Assembly (NCBI GenBank): GCA_030692685.1
Contig: JAUXZO010000108.1
Span: 62,001 to 126,000, forward strand
DNA: 64,000 nucleotides
Direction of reading: 5' to 3'
Origin: Acidovorax sp.
GTDB taxonomy: Bacteria; Pseudomonadota; Gammaproteobacteria; Burkholderiales; Burkholderiaceae_C
The translations under genes and the position numbers were made by a program. This document shows, piece by piece, positions 1 through 8,344 of the stretch; position 1 is the first letter of the stretch; the number at the start of each line of letters is the position of its first letter. The notes beneath the pieces are model-generated. The model worked only from the letters and a program-made list of their open reading frames with translations. It had not been told where the DNA came from and did not search any database.

Positions 1-2778
1 GTTCAGCTCCGTCCGCAGCACAGCCATTTCGCCCGGCTGATTGATATTGGGCTTGCTGCTCCAGACCTGAGCTGCCAACTTGGTCTGTGCGTGCTGCAGC
101 GAAGCCAAGTCCAGCTCGCGAAACCGCTGAATCTGGTGTTCATGCTGCACCCGATCAAATTGCTGCAACGTAGGGTTCTTTGCGTATGCGTTTTGTACCA
201 AGCCAGAAAGCCATGTGAGCTCCAACAACGCTGTAATCAGCTCTGGTCGGCTACAGCTCGATGCGAAGTCTACGAACTCGCCCAACGATTCCTGTCGCAG
301 CTTTTCTGCCAAGGTGTTGAACCGAGCAATATGATAAAGATCAGACAGACTTTCTTGCCATAGCTCCAGTTGCTGCATCAGGGCACCGACCGGTGCTGTG
401 CGCAAATCGACACGCCCCGCTGCCTGCTCCAGACCTAGCAGATTGGACACCTGGGCCAACGATGCCTGCAAACTCTTGGTGCTGGCTTCGATAGCCACCA
501 CCAACTCGCCCAAGCCGCTGGCGTCTGAATGCCCAGCCAAAAAGTCAACAATGCCAGAGGGAATCGAGCCTTTTCCCAGATCATCGTGCAGATTCACCAC
601 CCATGCACTGATACGCTCAAGTACCGACCAATCAGACAACTTGCCCTGCCACTGCACACCAAAAAGCGCCTCACCCAAGGTCTCGTGCTGATCGTAGACT
701 TTTTTGTGCTGCTGAAATGCCAGCACTGCATCCACCATCTTCAGCATATCGGCCGAAGACTTGGGTAATACATCCTTGGACACTGATTGCAATCGGCGCT
801 TGGCATCTTTGAATTCGCCCGACCAGAAGCGCCACCATTTCTCACCATGACTGAGGAGTGCTTGCCGCACACTCAGCAGATCATGCTCCCAGGCCACATC
901 AAGCATCACCGCATCGAATCGTCTGCGTACATCGCTCATCTGGGAGCCGGCTGCGATCAACTCGCTCAGTGCGTCGCGCCTCAACTGCCAGTCTTGCGTT
1001 GAGAGCTGCACACCCGTCAACTTCGGTGCCTGCTCAGCGCGACGGGCCGCCCGGCACACTACTTCAATGTCTTGCACCGTAACTGGCTGACTCAACATCA
1101 GTCGCTGCGACAGGGAATCCGCGCTGCTTTGCATTGCATTCAGATGCGTCAGAGATGAGCGCAGTGCAGTCGATGCATCGCTTTCTTCGATCGGGGTCAG
1201 ATACGTGCGGGTGGACCCCCAATAAGGATTCTCGTCAGGGCGTCCCATGGCGCCAAGCTGCAGCTGCAGCTCGTGCATCAGGTCGAGTCTCTGTGAAAAG
1301 GTGTTTTGTGTCCAAGACGCCATGGGCTTAAAGCTAAGCGGTCCCAAATCGGGCCACTGGCGCTTGCACTTCATGTAGCGGCCCAACACATCCAAGAAAG
1401 GCAGGCCACTGTGCCCCACCGTGGCGCTCACCGTCGCGCAATACTGGTTCAGGTTGTCCTGCACCTGCTTCAGGTTCTCTATGTCGCGATCACCCTTGTC
1501 GTTCAAAGGCTTGCCCTGATCAAGAGCACGTGCGAGCTCATTGAGCACCGAAGTCTTTGTCGCGCGCTGACTATGGAGTTCCAGAACCGCATCCCCCAAG
1601 TGGCTTTCGTCAAGCCGACGTTTCACCACCTCTAGTGCCGCCATCTTTTCCGACACGAACAGAACTGTCTTATCTTGACTGATCAGCTCAGCGATCAGGT
1701 TGGTAATGGTCTGAGATTTGCCAGTACCGGGTGGCCCCTGAATCACCAGATTCGAGCCTGCGCGCACCTCCAGAATCGCTTGCGTCTGACTGCTGTCCGC
1801 ATCCTTGACAAAATGCACTTCACCCGGAGCCGTGACCGAGTCCACGTTCACGTCGTCTTCATAAGCGGGCCGCATGTCACCAAAGCCCGTACCCAGAAGA
1901 CGGCCCATCACCGGATGGTTTTCGGGTGCCTTGTTATCTGGCCAGCTCTGTGGGTCCAGATCCTTGAACATCAGAAACTTGCCGAACGAAAAAAAGCCCA
2001 GCACCAGTTCATCTAATTGCACGGTCCAGCGTTTCTTGATGTCTATTGCTTTGGCAACGTCCTTGAAGTAACGTAACAACGCTTCACCATCAAATTCACT
2101 CTCTTCATCCTGTTCCGGCATGACGAGGCCGAAGTCCGTCTTCAGCTTGGCTGCCAGCGAAAGGTTAAAAATCAGGTCATCGCCTGTGTACTCGACTTTG
2201 AACGGCTCCTGCGCGCTTGCGCGCTGCAGGGAGACAGGTATCAACACCAATGGGGCTCTGCGAGCGTCGGTCGAACTATCACTTTCGTACCAGTGTAAAA
2301 AACCCAGCGCAATGAACAAGATGTTGACCCCTTGTTCTTCCACATATGTCTGCGCTTCGGCCTGGATTTTCAGCAGATGCAGGAAAAGTCGTTCTTCATC
2401 CATCGCCGTCTGGAGCTGAATGCCTGATACTTTTCGCCCGCGTGACGTTCTAGGCTGTGGCGACAGCGTCGACTCTGTCAGCGCTGGTACATGACTGAGC
2501 TCCTGCAGGAGCTCAAAATCGTTTATGGCCTCTTCATCCTCGTTACTTACTCCTTTATCGTTACTTACACGCCCGCCCTTGCCGAGAGGCTTCTCCGTTG
2601 CCTCAAAAACCAAAGCTTTCTCATCAACGCACAGAGCCTGAAGCACCGCAGGGGCATCTGCGGGCAGCAACGTAAGATTTTTGCCGGTCTTCTTGAAACT
2701 GATCAGATTGTTTCGCAGACCGATGTCGAGCAGCTCTTTGCGACTGGCCTGTAATTTGCTATTTATTTCTGAGTTCAT
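1..2778 (-). CDS. DUF4011 superfamily 1 helicase, Hhe-like (C-terminal part outside window)
   Basis: The frame is open from an ATG at 2776-2778 to the left edge (926 codons, no stop), so the C-terminus is not visible. Residues 15-27 (ELLDIGLRNNLIS) resemble the conserved start of DUF4011. After a long linker comes a helicase core: Walker A GPPGTGKS at 348-355, followed by a motif Ia-like stretch VLFVSEKMAALEVVKRRLDE. Proteins with this order usually continue with further helicase motifs and a Vsr-like nuclease plus DUF3320, and one such family (Hhe) protects bacteria against phage. The nuclease part cannot be seen here. The gene is next to a decayed transposase, as expected of an accessory or defence region. 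Helicase identity is firm; the defence role is inferred. Confidence 0.8.
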   Translation of the reverse strand, partial: MNSEINSKLQASRKELLDIGLRNNLISFKKTGKNLTLLPADAPAVLQALCVDEKALVFEATEKPLGKGGRVSNDKGVSNEDEEAINDFELLQELSHVPALTESTLSPQPRTSRGRKVSGIQLQTAMDEERLFLHLLKIQAEAQTYVEEQGVNILFIALGFLHWYESDSSTDARRAPLVLIPVSLQRASAQEPFKVEYTGDDLIFNLSLAAKLKTDFGLVMPEQDEESEFDGEALLRYFKDVAKAIDIKKRWTVQLDELVLGFFSFGKFLMFKDLDPQSWPDNKAPENHPVMGRLLGTGFGDMRPAYEDDVNVDSVTAPGEVHFVKDADSSQTQAILEVRAGSNLVIQGPPGTGKSQTITNLIAELISQDKTVLFVSEKMAALEVVKRRLDESHLGDAVLELHSQRATKTSVLNELARALDQGKPLNDKGDRDIENLKQVQDNLNQYCATVSATVGHSGLPFLDVLGRYMKCKRQWPDLGPLSFKPMASWTQNTFSQRLDLMHELQLQLGAMGRPDENPYWGSTRTYLTPIEESDASTALRSSLTHLNAMQSSADSLSQRLMLSQPVTVQDIEVVCRAARRAEQAPKLTGVQLSTQDWQLRRDALSELIAAGSQMSDVRRRFDAVMLDVAWEHDLLSVRQALLSHGEKWWRFWSGEFKDAKRRLQSVSKDVLPKSSADMLKMVDAVLAFQQHKKVYDQHETLGEALFGVQWQGKLSDWSVLERISAWVVNLHDDLGKGSIPSGIVDFLAGHSDASGLGELVVAIEASTKSLQASLAQVSNLLGLEQAAGRVDLRTAPVGALMQQLELWQESLSDLYHIARFNTLAEKLRQESLGEFVDFASSCSRPELITALLELTWLSGLVQNAYAKNPTLQQFDRVQHEHQIQRFRELDLASLQHAQTKLAAQVWSSKPNINQPGEMAVLRTELN

Positions 2779-2889
2779 CTAAGTGGAAAGCGGATGTCCG
2801 TTTGCTGATTGACAGAGCTGTCAGCGCTATTTTGATGTGCTAGAAAACGACGCGACATGCATTTGGTAGCAGTGCGATAACTTTTGTTA

Positions 2890-3150
2890 CACGGCATCTT
2901 ATACATCCCAAATGCGGTAGGTGCTGTGGTTCTGGCCCGAATCGCAGGCGTTACGAACGTGCGTTTCGTCCTGGCCGCGATGCCGTGCTACTGCATCAGC
3001 TTGCGAAATCGGTCTTTGCCCACACCGATGTTTCGAGCAAGCAGTTCCTTGTGCATGCGTGACCAGCCGCATTCGCCTTCGACCTGAGCGTAAATGGCAC
3101 GCAAGTCCGCCAGTAAGGCTTCGTCGCTGTAGAGCTGGACAGGGCCACCT
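2890..3150 (-). pseudogene. IS3-family transposase (orfB) remnant
   Basis: Leftward reading from about 3145 gives residues such as EALLADLRAIYAQVEGECGW followed by SRMHKELLARNIGVGKDRF, the helix-turn-helix_21 region of IS3-family OrfB. An in-frame TAG at 2988-2990 ends it right after LMQ; beyond the stop the same frame continues with recognisable transposase residues (HGIAARTKRTFVTPAIRAR) and then loses similarity. No integrase catalytic residues and no clear terminal repeats are present. It fills most of the gap between the DUF4011 gene and fdsA and marks an old insertion or rearrangement where the fds operon ends. Confidence 0.75.
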
Positions 3151-3225
3151 TAGCCAGTCACTCACCTCTGAAATGCTTGTCGGTATTTTCAACAAGAAGT
3201 AGAAACTCCATTTCCATGCGCAAGG

Positions 3226-6111
3226 TCAGACGTCCACCGCCACCGCGCAGTACTTGAACTCGGGGATCTTGCCAAAGGGGTCCAGCGCCGCGTTTGTCAG
3301 CAAATTGGCCGCCGCCTCCACATACGCAAACGGCATGAACACCGTGCCACGCGGCGTGCCGTCGTCGCGGCGCAGGCGCACCTGCAGCATGCCGCGCCGC
3401 GAGCGAATGCCCACCAGCGCACCCGGGGCCACGCCCAGCCGCGCCAGCTCGTCCCCGTGCATCGACGCGGTGGCCATGGGCTCGATGGCATCGAGCACCG
3501 TGCTGCGCCGCGTCATGCTGCCGGTGTGCCAGTGCTCCAGCTGGCGGCCAGTGATGAGCACCAGCGGGTAATCGGCGTCGGGCTTTTCTGCCGCCGGGAT
3601 GACGCTGGCAGGCACCAGTTGCAGGCGGCCTGTGGGTGTCGGGAATTTTTCGGTAAAGACGATGGGCTGGCCGGGGTCATCGGCTGTGAGGCAGGGGTAG
3701 GTCACGCTGGAGTCGCGCTCCAGCCGGTCCCAGGTAATGCCCTCAATGCTCGCGTGCATGGCTTGGCGCATTTCGTCGTACACAGCGGCTACTCCAGACT
3801 CCTCACCCTCGTAATTCCAGGGCAACCCGATGCGTTGAGCCAACTGCTGAATGATCCACAGGTCCGGTTGCGCATCGCCCGGCGGGTTCAGCGCGCGGCG
3901 CCCCATTTGCACCATGCGGTCCGTGTTGCTGGCCGTGCCGGTCTTTTCGGGCCAGGCGCTGGCGGGCAGCACCACGTCGGCCAGCCAGGCGGTTTCGGTC
4001 AAGAAAATATCTTGCACCACCAGATGCGACAGGCTGGCCAGCGCGTGGCGCGCATGGTTCAGGTCGGGGTCGCTCATGGCGGGGTTCTCGCCCATGATGT
4101 ACATGCCGCGCACCTTGTGCGGATCGGAGTCTGGTGCCAGGGCCTTGTGCATGATCTCGACGACCGTGTAGCCAGGCTTTTCGTCAAGTTGGGTGCCCCA
4201 GAAATTCTCAAACCACGCATGCGCCCCGGCGTTGTCCACGCGCTGGTAGTTGGGGAACATCATGGGGATCAGCCCCGCATCACTTGCGCCCTGCACATTG
4301 TTCTGGCCGCGCAGCGGATGCAGCCCGCTGCCTGGCTTGCCGATCTGCCCGGTGATGGCGCACAGGGCAATCAGGCAGCGCGCGTTGTCGGTGCCGTGCA
4401 CATGCTGGCTGATGCCCATGCCCCACAAGATCATCGACGCCTTCGATTGCGCAAATGCGCGCGCCACCTCGCGCAGTGTCTCGGCCGGGATGCCGCACAC
4501 CGGAGCCATGGCCTCGGGGCTGCAGCCCAGCACATTGGCCTTGAGCGCCTCGAAGTTGTTGGCGCGGTCACGGATGAAGGACTCATCTACCAGCCCTTCG
4601 TCGATCACCGTGTGGATCAACGCGTTGAGCATGGCCACATCGGTGTCGGCCTTGAACTGCAGCGTGCGCCAGGCATGGCGGCCAATGTCGGTGATGCGCG
4701 GGTCGGCCAGCACAATTTTGGCGCCACGCTGGGCCGCGTTTTTCATCCACGTCGCCGCTACCGGGTGGTTGGCCGTGGGGTTGGAGCCAATCACCAAAAT
4801 GATTTGGGCATGCTCCACGTCGTTCACCGGGTTGCTCACCGCGCCCGATCCCACGCCTTCGAGCAGCGCCGCCACGCTGGAGGCATGGCACAGCCGCGTG
4901 CAGTGGTCCACGTTGTTGCTGCCAAAGCCGGTGCGCACCAGTTTTTGAAACAGGTAGGCCTCTTCGTTGCTGCCTTTGGCCGAGCCGAATCCCGCCAGCG
5001 CCTTGGGGCCGTGCGTGTCGCGCAGTGACTTCAATGTGCCAGCGGCCAGGTCCAAAGCCTCGTCCCACGTCGCCTCGCGAAACACGGCGCGCCAGTCGGC
5101 ACCGTAGGGCATCACCTGCTTGGGCACACCGGGCTTGCGGATCAGCGGCACGGTCAGCCGGTCGGGGTGGTGCGCGTAGTCAAAACCAAACCGCCCTTTC
5201 ACACACAGGCGGCCATGGTTGGCCGGGCCGTCGCGGCCTTCGACGCTGATGATTTTTTCATCGCGCACGTTGTAGGTAATGAGGCAGCCCACGCCGCAGA
5301 AGGGGCAGACCGAATCAACCTTGCGATCTACCTTTTGCGAGCCGATGTGCGTCTTGGGGCTGAGCGCGCCCGTGGGGCAGGCCTGCACACATTCGCCGCA
5401 GGCCACGCAGGTGCTCTCGGCCAAGGGATCGTCGAGGTCGAAGACGATTTTGCTGCTCGAACCGCGCAGTGCGTAGCCGATCACGTCGTTTACCAGTTCC
5501 TCGCCGCAGGCGCGCACGCAGCGGTTGCACTGGATGCAGGCGTCCAGATTCACGGCCATGGCCGGGTGGCTCAGGTCGGCGGCGGGCTGCTCGCGGCGCA
5601 GGGCTTTCAGCGCGGGGCGCACGGTGACGCCCAAGCGGTCCGCCCATTCGCTTAGTTCGCCGTGTTGGCCTACTGTTTCGGGAAGTTTTGAGTCAAATTG
5701 GCCTCTAGCGCTTGATGGATAAGCGCCACCAGCTATCAATTCAGGAGTATTTGTGTTTTCGTCATTCCAGCGGTATCCCACATCCGGCATGTCCGACAGC
5801 AGCATCTCCACCACCATCTGCTGGCTTTTGCGAGCGCGCGGGCTGGTCGCCAACACCTTCATGCCTTCGGTCGGGGCGCGGCAGCAGCTGGGGGCCAACG
5901 TGCGCTCGCCCGCAATCTCGACCACGCAGGCGCGGCAGTTGCCGTCGGGGCGAAGGCCGTCCTGGTAACACAGGTGCGGTATCTCGACGCCGTGGCGCCG
6001 CGCGGCTTTGAGGATGGTTTCGCCCGCGTGTGCGGTGACGGGTTGGCCGTCCAGTTCAAAGGCCACGCCGGGCTCGGTGGCAGCAGCGGCAGAAGTCAAT
6101 ACGGCGCTCAT
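3226..6111 (-). CDS. fdsA: NAD-dependent formate dehydrogenase, alpha (molybdenum) subunit
   Basis: Catalytic subunit that oxidises formate to CO2 and passes electrons through Fe-S clusters to the FMN/NAD subunit in the cytoplasm. From the ATG at 6111 it has 961 residues, the usual FdsA length. Visible in order: [2Fe-2S] cysteines 48, 59, 62, 76; two ferredoxin-type clusters (192/195/198/202 and 235/238/241/245); the Mo-domain [4Fe-4S] cysteines 269, 272, 276, 303; and the probable Mo-ligand Cys408 in DHCTRLCHASSV. The frame is open upstream to 6369, but 6111 is preferred because it overlaps the upstream fdsGB stop as ATGA, implying translational coupling. Residues about 123-141 are encoded by an interspersed repeat lying in frame. 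The usual fdhD/fdsC and fdsD genes do not follow. Confidence 0.95.
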   Translation of the reverse strand: MSAVLTSAAAATEPGVAFELDGQPVTAHAGETILKAARRHGVEIPHLCYQDGLRPDGNCRACVVEIAGERTLAPSCCRAPTEGMKVLATSPRARKSQQMVVEMLLSDMPDVGYRWNDENTNTPELIAGGAYPSSARGQFDSKLPETVGQHGELSEWADRLGVTVRPALKALRREQPAADLSHPAMAVNLDACIQCNRCVRACGEELVNDVIGYALRGSSSKIVFDLDDPLAESTCVACGECVQACPTGALSPKTHIGSQKVDRKVDSVCPFCGVGCLITYNVRDEKIISVEGRDGPANHGRLCVKGRFGFDYAHHPDRLTVPLIRKPGVPKQVMPYGADWRAVFREATWDEALDLAAGTLKSLRDTHGPKALAGFGSAKGSNEEAYLFQKLVRTGFGSNNVDHCTRLCHASSVAALLEGVGSGAVSNPVNDVEHAQIILVIGSNPTANHPVAATWMKNAAQRGAKIVLADPRITDIGRHAWRTLQFKADTDVAMLNALIHTVIDEGLVDESFIRDRANNFEALKANVLGCSPEAMAPVCGIPAETLREVARAFAQSKASMILWGMGISQHVHGTDNARCLIALCAITGQIGKPGSGLHPLRGQNNVQGASDAGLIPMMFPNYQRVDNAGAHAWFENFWGTQLDEKPGYTVVEIMHKALAPDSDPHKVRGMYIMGENPAMSDPDLNHARHALASLSHLVVQDIFLTETAWLADVVLPASAWPEKTGTASNTDRMVQMGRRALNPPGDAQPDLWIIQQLAQRIGLPWNYEGEESGVAAVYDEMRQAMHASIEGITWDRLERDSSVTYPCLTADDPGQPIVFTEKFPTPTGRLQLVPASVIPAAEKPDADYPLVLITGRQLEHWHTGSMTRRSTVLDAIEPMATASMHGDELARLGVAPGALVGIRSRRGMLQVRLRRDDGTPRGTVFMPFAYVEAAANLLTNAALDPFGKIPEFKYCAVAVDV
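5690..5745 (-). repeat. AGCGCTT interspersed repeat inside fdsA
   Basis: A near-complete copy of the intergenic repeat found at 21941 and 59630. On the plus strand it reads GGCCTCTAGCGCTTGATGG followed by ATAAGCGCC and AGCTATCAATT. It lies in frame and encodes roughly [18 protein letters not shown], between the N-terminal [2Fe-2S] domain and the ferredoxin domain. Confidence 0.85.
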
Positions 6112-8039
6112 GGCTTCAGCCCTCCGGGCAGTTGCTCTGTGAGCGGGCTGTTGCGCGGCTTGGGCAAGTCGCCCGGCCACGGCCCCTCGCCCACCTCGTG
6201 CGGAAAATATTTGTGAATGCAGCGAATGGGGTTGGGCGCCGCCTGCCCCAGCCCGCAGATGGACGCGTCGGCCATCACCTGTGCCAGATCGTCGAGCAGC
6301 TCTTCGTCCCATCGCGGCGCTTGCATCAGCGTGGCCGCCTTGGCGGTGCCCACGCGGCAGGGCGTGCACTGGCCACAGCTTTCGTGTTCAAAAAAGCGCA
6401 TCACGTTCAGCGCCGCGTCGCGCGCCCGGTCGTGCTGGCTGAGCACGATGACGGCGGCCGAGCCGATGAAGCAGCCGTAGGGCTGCAGGGTGTCGAAGTC
6501 GAGCGGGATGTTGTTGAGGCTGGCGGGCAGGATGCCGCCCGAGGCGCCGCCGGGCAAGTAGGCATAGAGCTGGTGGCCGTCCAGCATGCCGCCGCAGTAT
6601 TCGTCGATGAGCTCTTGCACGGTGATGCCCGCAGGCGCGAGCTTGACGCCGGGGTGCTTCACCCGCCCGCTCACGCTAAAACTGCGCAGCCCCTTGCGCC
6701 CGTGGCGCCCAAAGCGGGCAAACCAGTCCGGGCCGCGCTCGACGATGTCGCGCACCCAGTACAGCGTCTCGAAGTTATGCTCCAGCGTGGGTCGGCCAAA
6801 CAGGCCCACCTGCGCAATGTAAGGCGGGCGCATGCGCGGCTCGCCGCGTTTGCCTTCGATGCTTTCAATCATGGCCGACTCTTCGCCGCAGATGTAGGCA
6901 CCCGCGCCGCGCCGCAGCTCGATGTGCGGCAAAGGGCAAGGGGGTTCGGCGCGCAGGTCGTCCAAGGCACGCTGCAGCAGCGCGCGGCAGCCGTGGTACT
7001 CGTCGCGCAAGTAGATATAGACGGCCTCGGTGCCCACCACCTGGGCGGCGATGAGCACGCCTTCCAGAAAGCGGTGCGGGTCGCGTTCGAGGTAGGTACG
7101 GTCCTTGAACGTGCCGGGCTCGCCCTCGTCGATGTTCACAGCCATCAGGCGCGGTGCCGGTTGGTCCCGAACGATGCGCCACTTGCGCCCGGCCGGAAAC
7201 CCCGCGCCACCCAGCCCCCGCAGGCCCGAGTTTTCCATCGCCGCGAGCACGGCCTCGGCATCCATCTCGCCGTTGACCAATGCGGCTGCGGTCTGGTAAC
7301 CGCCGTGCGCGCGATAGGTGGCCAGGTCCGTGTGGGCGGGGCTGATTCCATCCGGCTGCGCAGGCACACTTTGTTCGGACAGCGCTGCAATATCGAAATT
7401 GATAGCTTCCTGCGCTTGTGGATGAAGCGCTAGAGCCCGATTTGGCTTCAAATTGATCGTTGCCAACACCGTATCCACCGTGGCATATGGCACCGGGCAC
7501 TGGTGCACCACAGCGACGGGCGCCTGTTCGCAGCGGCCCACGCAGGGCACGGCCACAACCTGCACATCGCCCTGCAGATCGCCCTGCCCTTCACCGAGAT
7601 GCATGGCGCGCAGGCGTTCGGGCAGCGCGGCCAGCAACTCATGCGCGCCAGCGAGGCTGCAGCTCAGGCTGTCGCACACGCGCAGCACCAGGCGCGGAGC
7701 CACCGCGTCCTCGCCGCGCACGATCTCGAAGTGGTGATAGAAGCTGGCCACCTCGTACATCTCGGCCATCGGCACATTCATCTGCTTGGCCAGCGCCACC
7801 AGGTGCCGGTCGTGCAGCACGCCGAAGTCGTCGTTCACGCGGTGCAGGTACTCGATGAGCAGATCGCGCCGAAACCCATCGGCCGGGCGCGGGCCCAGCA
7901 GCTGCGCCACCTCGGCCATTGCAGCGTCTTCGGGCTGCCGGCCCTTCAGACGGCTTTTGCGGCGGATGCGCTCGCGCATGTCGTCCACAGACACGGCGGC
8001 CACGACGGCTGCGGTAGGGGCTTCGGGGGCAAGGTGCAT
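6108..8039 (-). CDS. fdsB: Formate dehydrogenase gamma-beta fusion (FdsG-FdsB), NAD- and FMN-binding
   Basis: Diaphorase part of the soluble formate dehydrogenase, 643 residues from the ATG at 8039; an in-frame start at 8114 is also possible. The N-terminal ~190 residues are NuoE/FdsG-like with [2Fe-2S] cysteines 122, 127, 166, 170. The rest is NuoF/FdsB-like: FMN-site GLGGAGFPAGRKW at 275-287, NIDEGEPGTFKDR at 302-314, and the [4Fe-4S] cysteines 555, 558, 561, 595. In Cupriavidus these are two proteins, so this is a fusion. The linker, about residues 196-216, is encoded by a copy of the interspersed AGCGCTT repeat. The stop overlaps fdsA by ATGA. No strong Shine-Dalgarno is seen before 8039. 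Confidence 0.92.
   Translation of the reverse strand: MHLAPEAPTAAVVAAVSVDDMRERIRRKSRLKGRQPEDAAMAEVAQLLGPRPADGFRRDLLIEYLHRVNDDFGVLHDRHLVALAKQMNVPMAEMYEVASFYHHFEIVRGEDAVAPRLVLRVCDSLSCSLAGAHELLAALPERLRAMHLGEGQGDLQGDVQVVAVPCVGRCEQAPVAVVHQCPVPYATVDTVLATINLKPNRALALHPQAQEAINFDIAALSEQSVPAQPDGISPAHTDLATYRAHGGYQTAAALVNGEMDAEAVLAAMENSGLRGLGGAGFPAGRKWRIVRDQPAPRLMAVNIDEGEPGTFKDRTYLERDPHRFLEGVLIAAQVVGTEAVYIYLRDEYHGCRALLQRALDDLRAEPPCPLPHIELRRGAGAYICGEESAMIESIEGKRGEPRMRPPYIAQVGLFGRPTLEHNFETLYWVRDIVERGPDWFARFGRHGRKGLRSFSVSGRVKHPGVKLAPAGITVQELIDEYCGGMLDGHQLYAYLPGGASGGILPASLNNIPLDFDTLQPYGCFIGSAAVIVLSQHDRARDAALNVMRFFEHESCGQCTPCRVGTAKAATLMQAPRWDEELLDDLAQVMADASICGLGQAAPNPIRCIHKYFPHEVGEGPWPGDLPKPRNSPLTEQLPGGLKP
7389..7453 (-). 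repeat. AGCGCTT interspersed repeat at the FdsG-FdsB junction
   Basis: The plus strand shows ATTGATAGCTTCCTGCGCTT, then GTGGATGAAGCGCTAGAGC, a degenerate copy of the window-wide repeat. It is translated in the linker of the fusion protein as about LKPNRALALHPQAQEAINFD. Confidence 0.75.
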
Positions 8040-8344
8040 GGGGTGTTTGTTTTTTGTATGAAGGCGCCTGCATAGGCTGAAGCGCCGCTGCAGTGTCGAG
8101 CACGGCCGCTGCACCCGTCAAATTACCGATGCACATGGGGCGATCACAAAAACAAATGAAACGACGCGAAAGGCTGAGGGCCGCGAATCAACGACACCGC
8201 TACGCCACGACACTCCACCCGCTGTGGAGTCGCGATCAACCCACTGAAACCGTTCACGCTGAGCTCGTCGAAGCGCAGCGCGACGCTTCGACGAGCTCAG
8301 CCCGAACGGACGTTTTCCACGTTCAACGGTGCCGCCTCGATATG
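8040..8344. other. fds upstream region (gap between LysR gene and fdsGB)
   Basis: About 300 bases without a supported gene. It should hold the fds promoter and the regulator-binding site. The one clear structure is the inverted repeat at 8250-8310. I could not assign -35/-10 boxes with confidence. Confidence 0.5.
8250..8310. repeat. Inverted repeat, REP-like (GCTGAGCTCGTCGAAGC)
   Basis: Left arm CGTTCACGCTGAGCTCGTCG, with AAGC following, is matched by the inverted right arm GCTTCGACGAGCTCAGCCCG, with AACGG following, around a short GC-rich centre. A related half-copy is at 63471-63496. This sequence type is a common dispersed repeat in proteobacteria. It lies between the LysR stop and the fdsGB start and could act as a terminator for the LysR gene. 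Confidence 0.8.

Noticed and set aside
91-2754. Several 65-113-residue rightward frames
   Set aside because: All are antisense to the continuous DUF4011 helicase frame.
3457-5028. 523-residue open frame antisense to fdsA
   Set aside because: High GC gives long antisense frames; fdsA opposite has all cofactor motifs, and this product is His/Arg/Gly-rich with no family features.
6132-7433. 433-residue rightward frame antisense to fdsGB
   Set aside because: It mirrors the NuoE/NuoF-like coding frame; no recognisable motif and no ribosome site.
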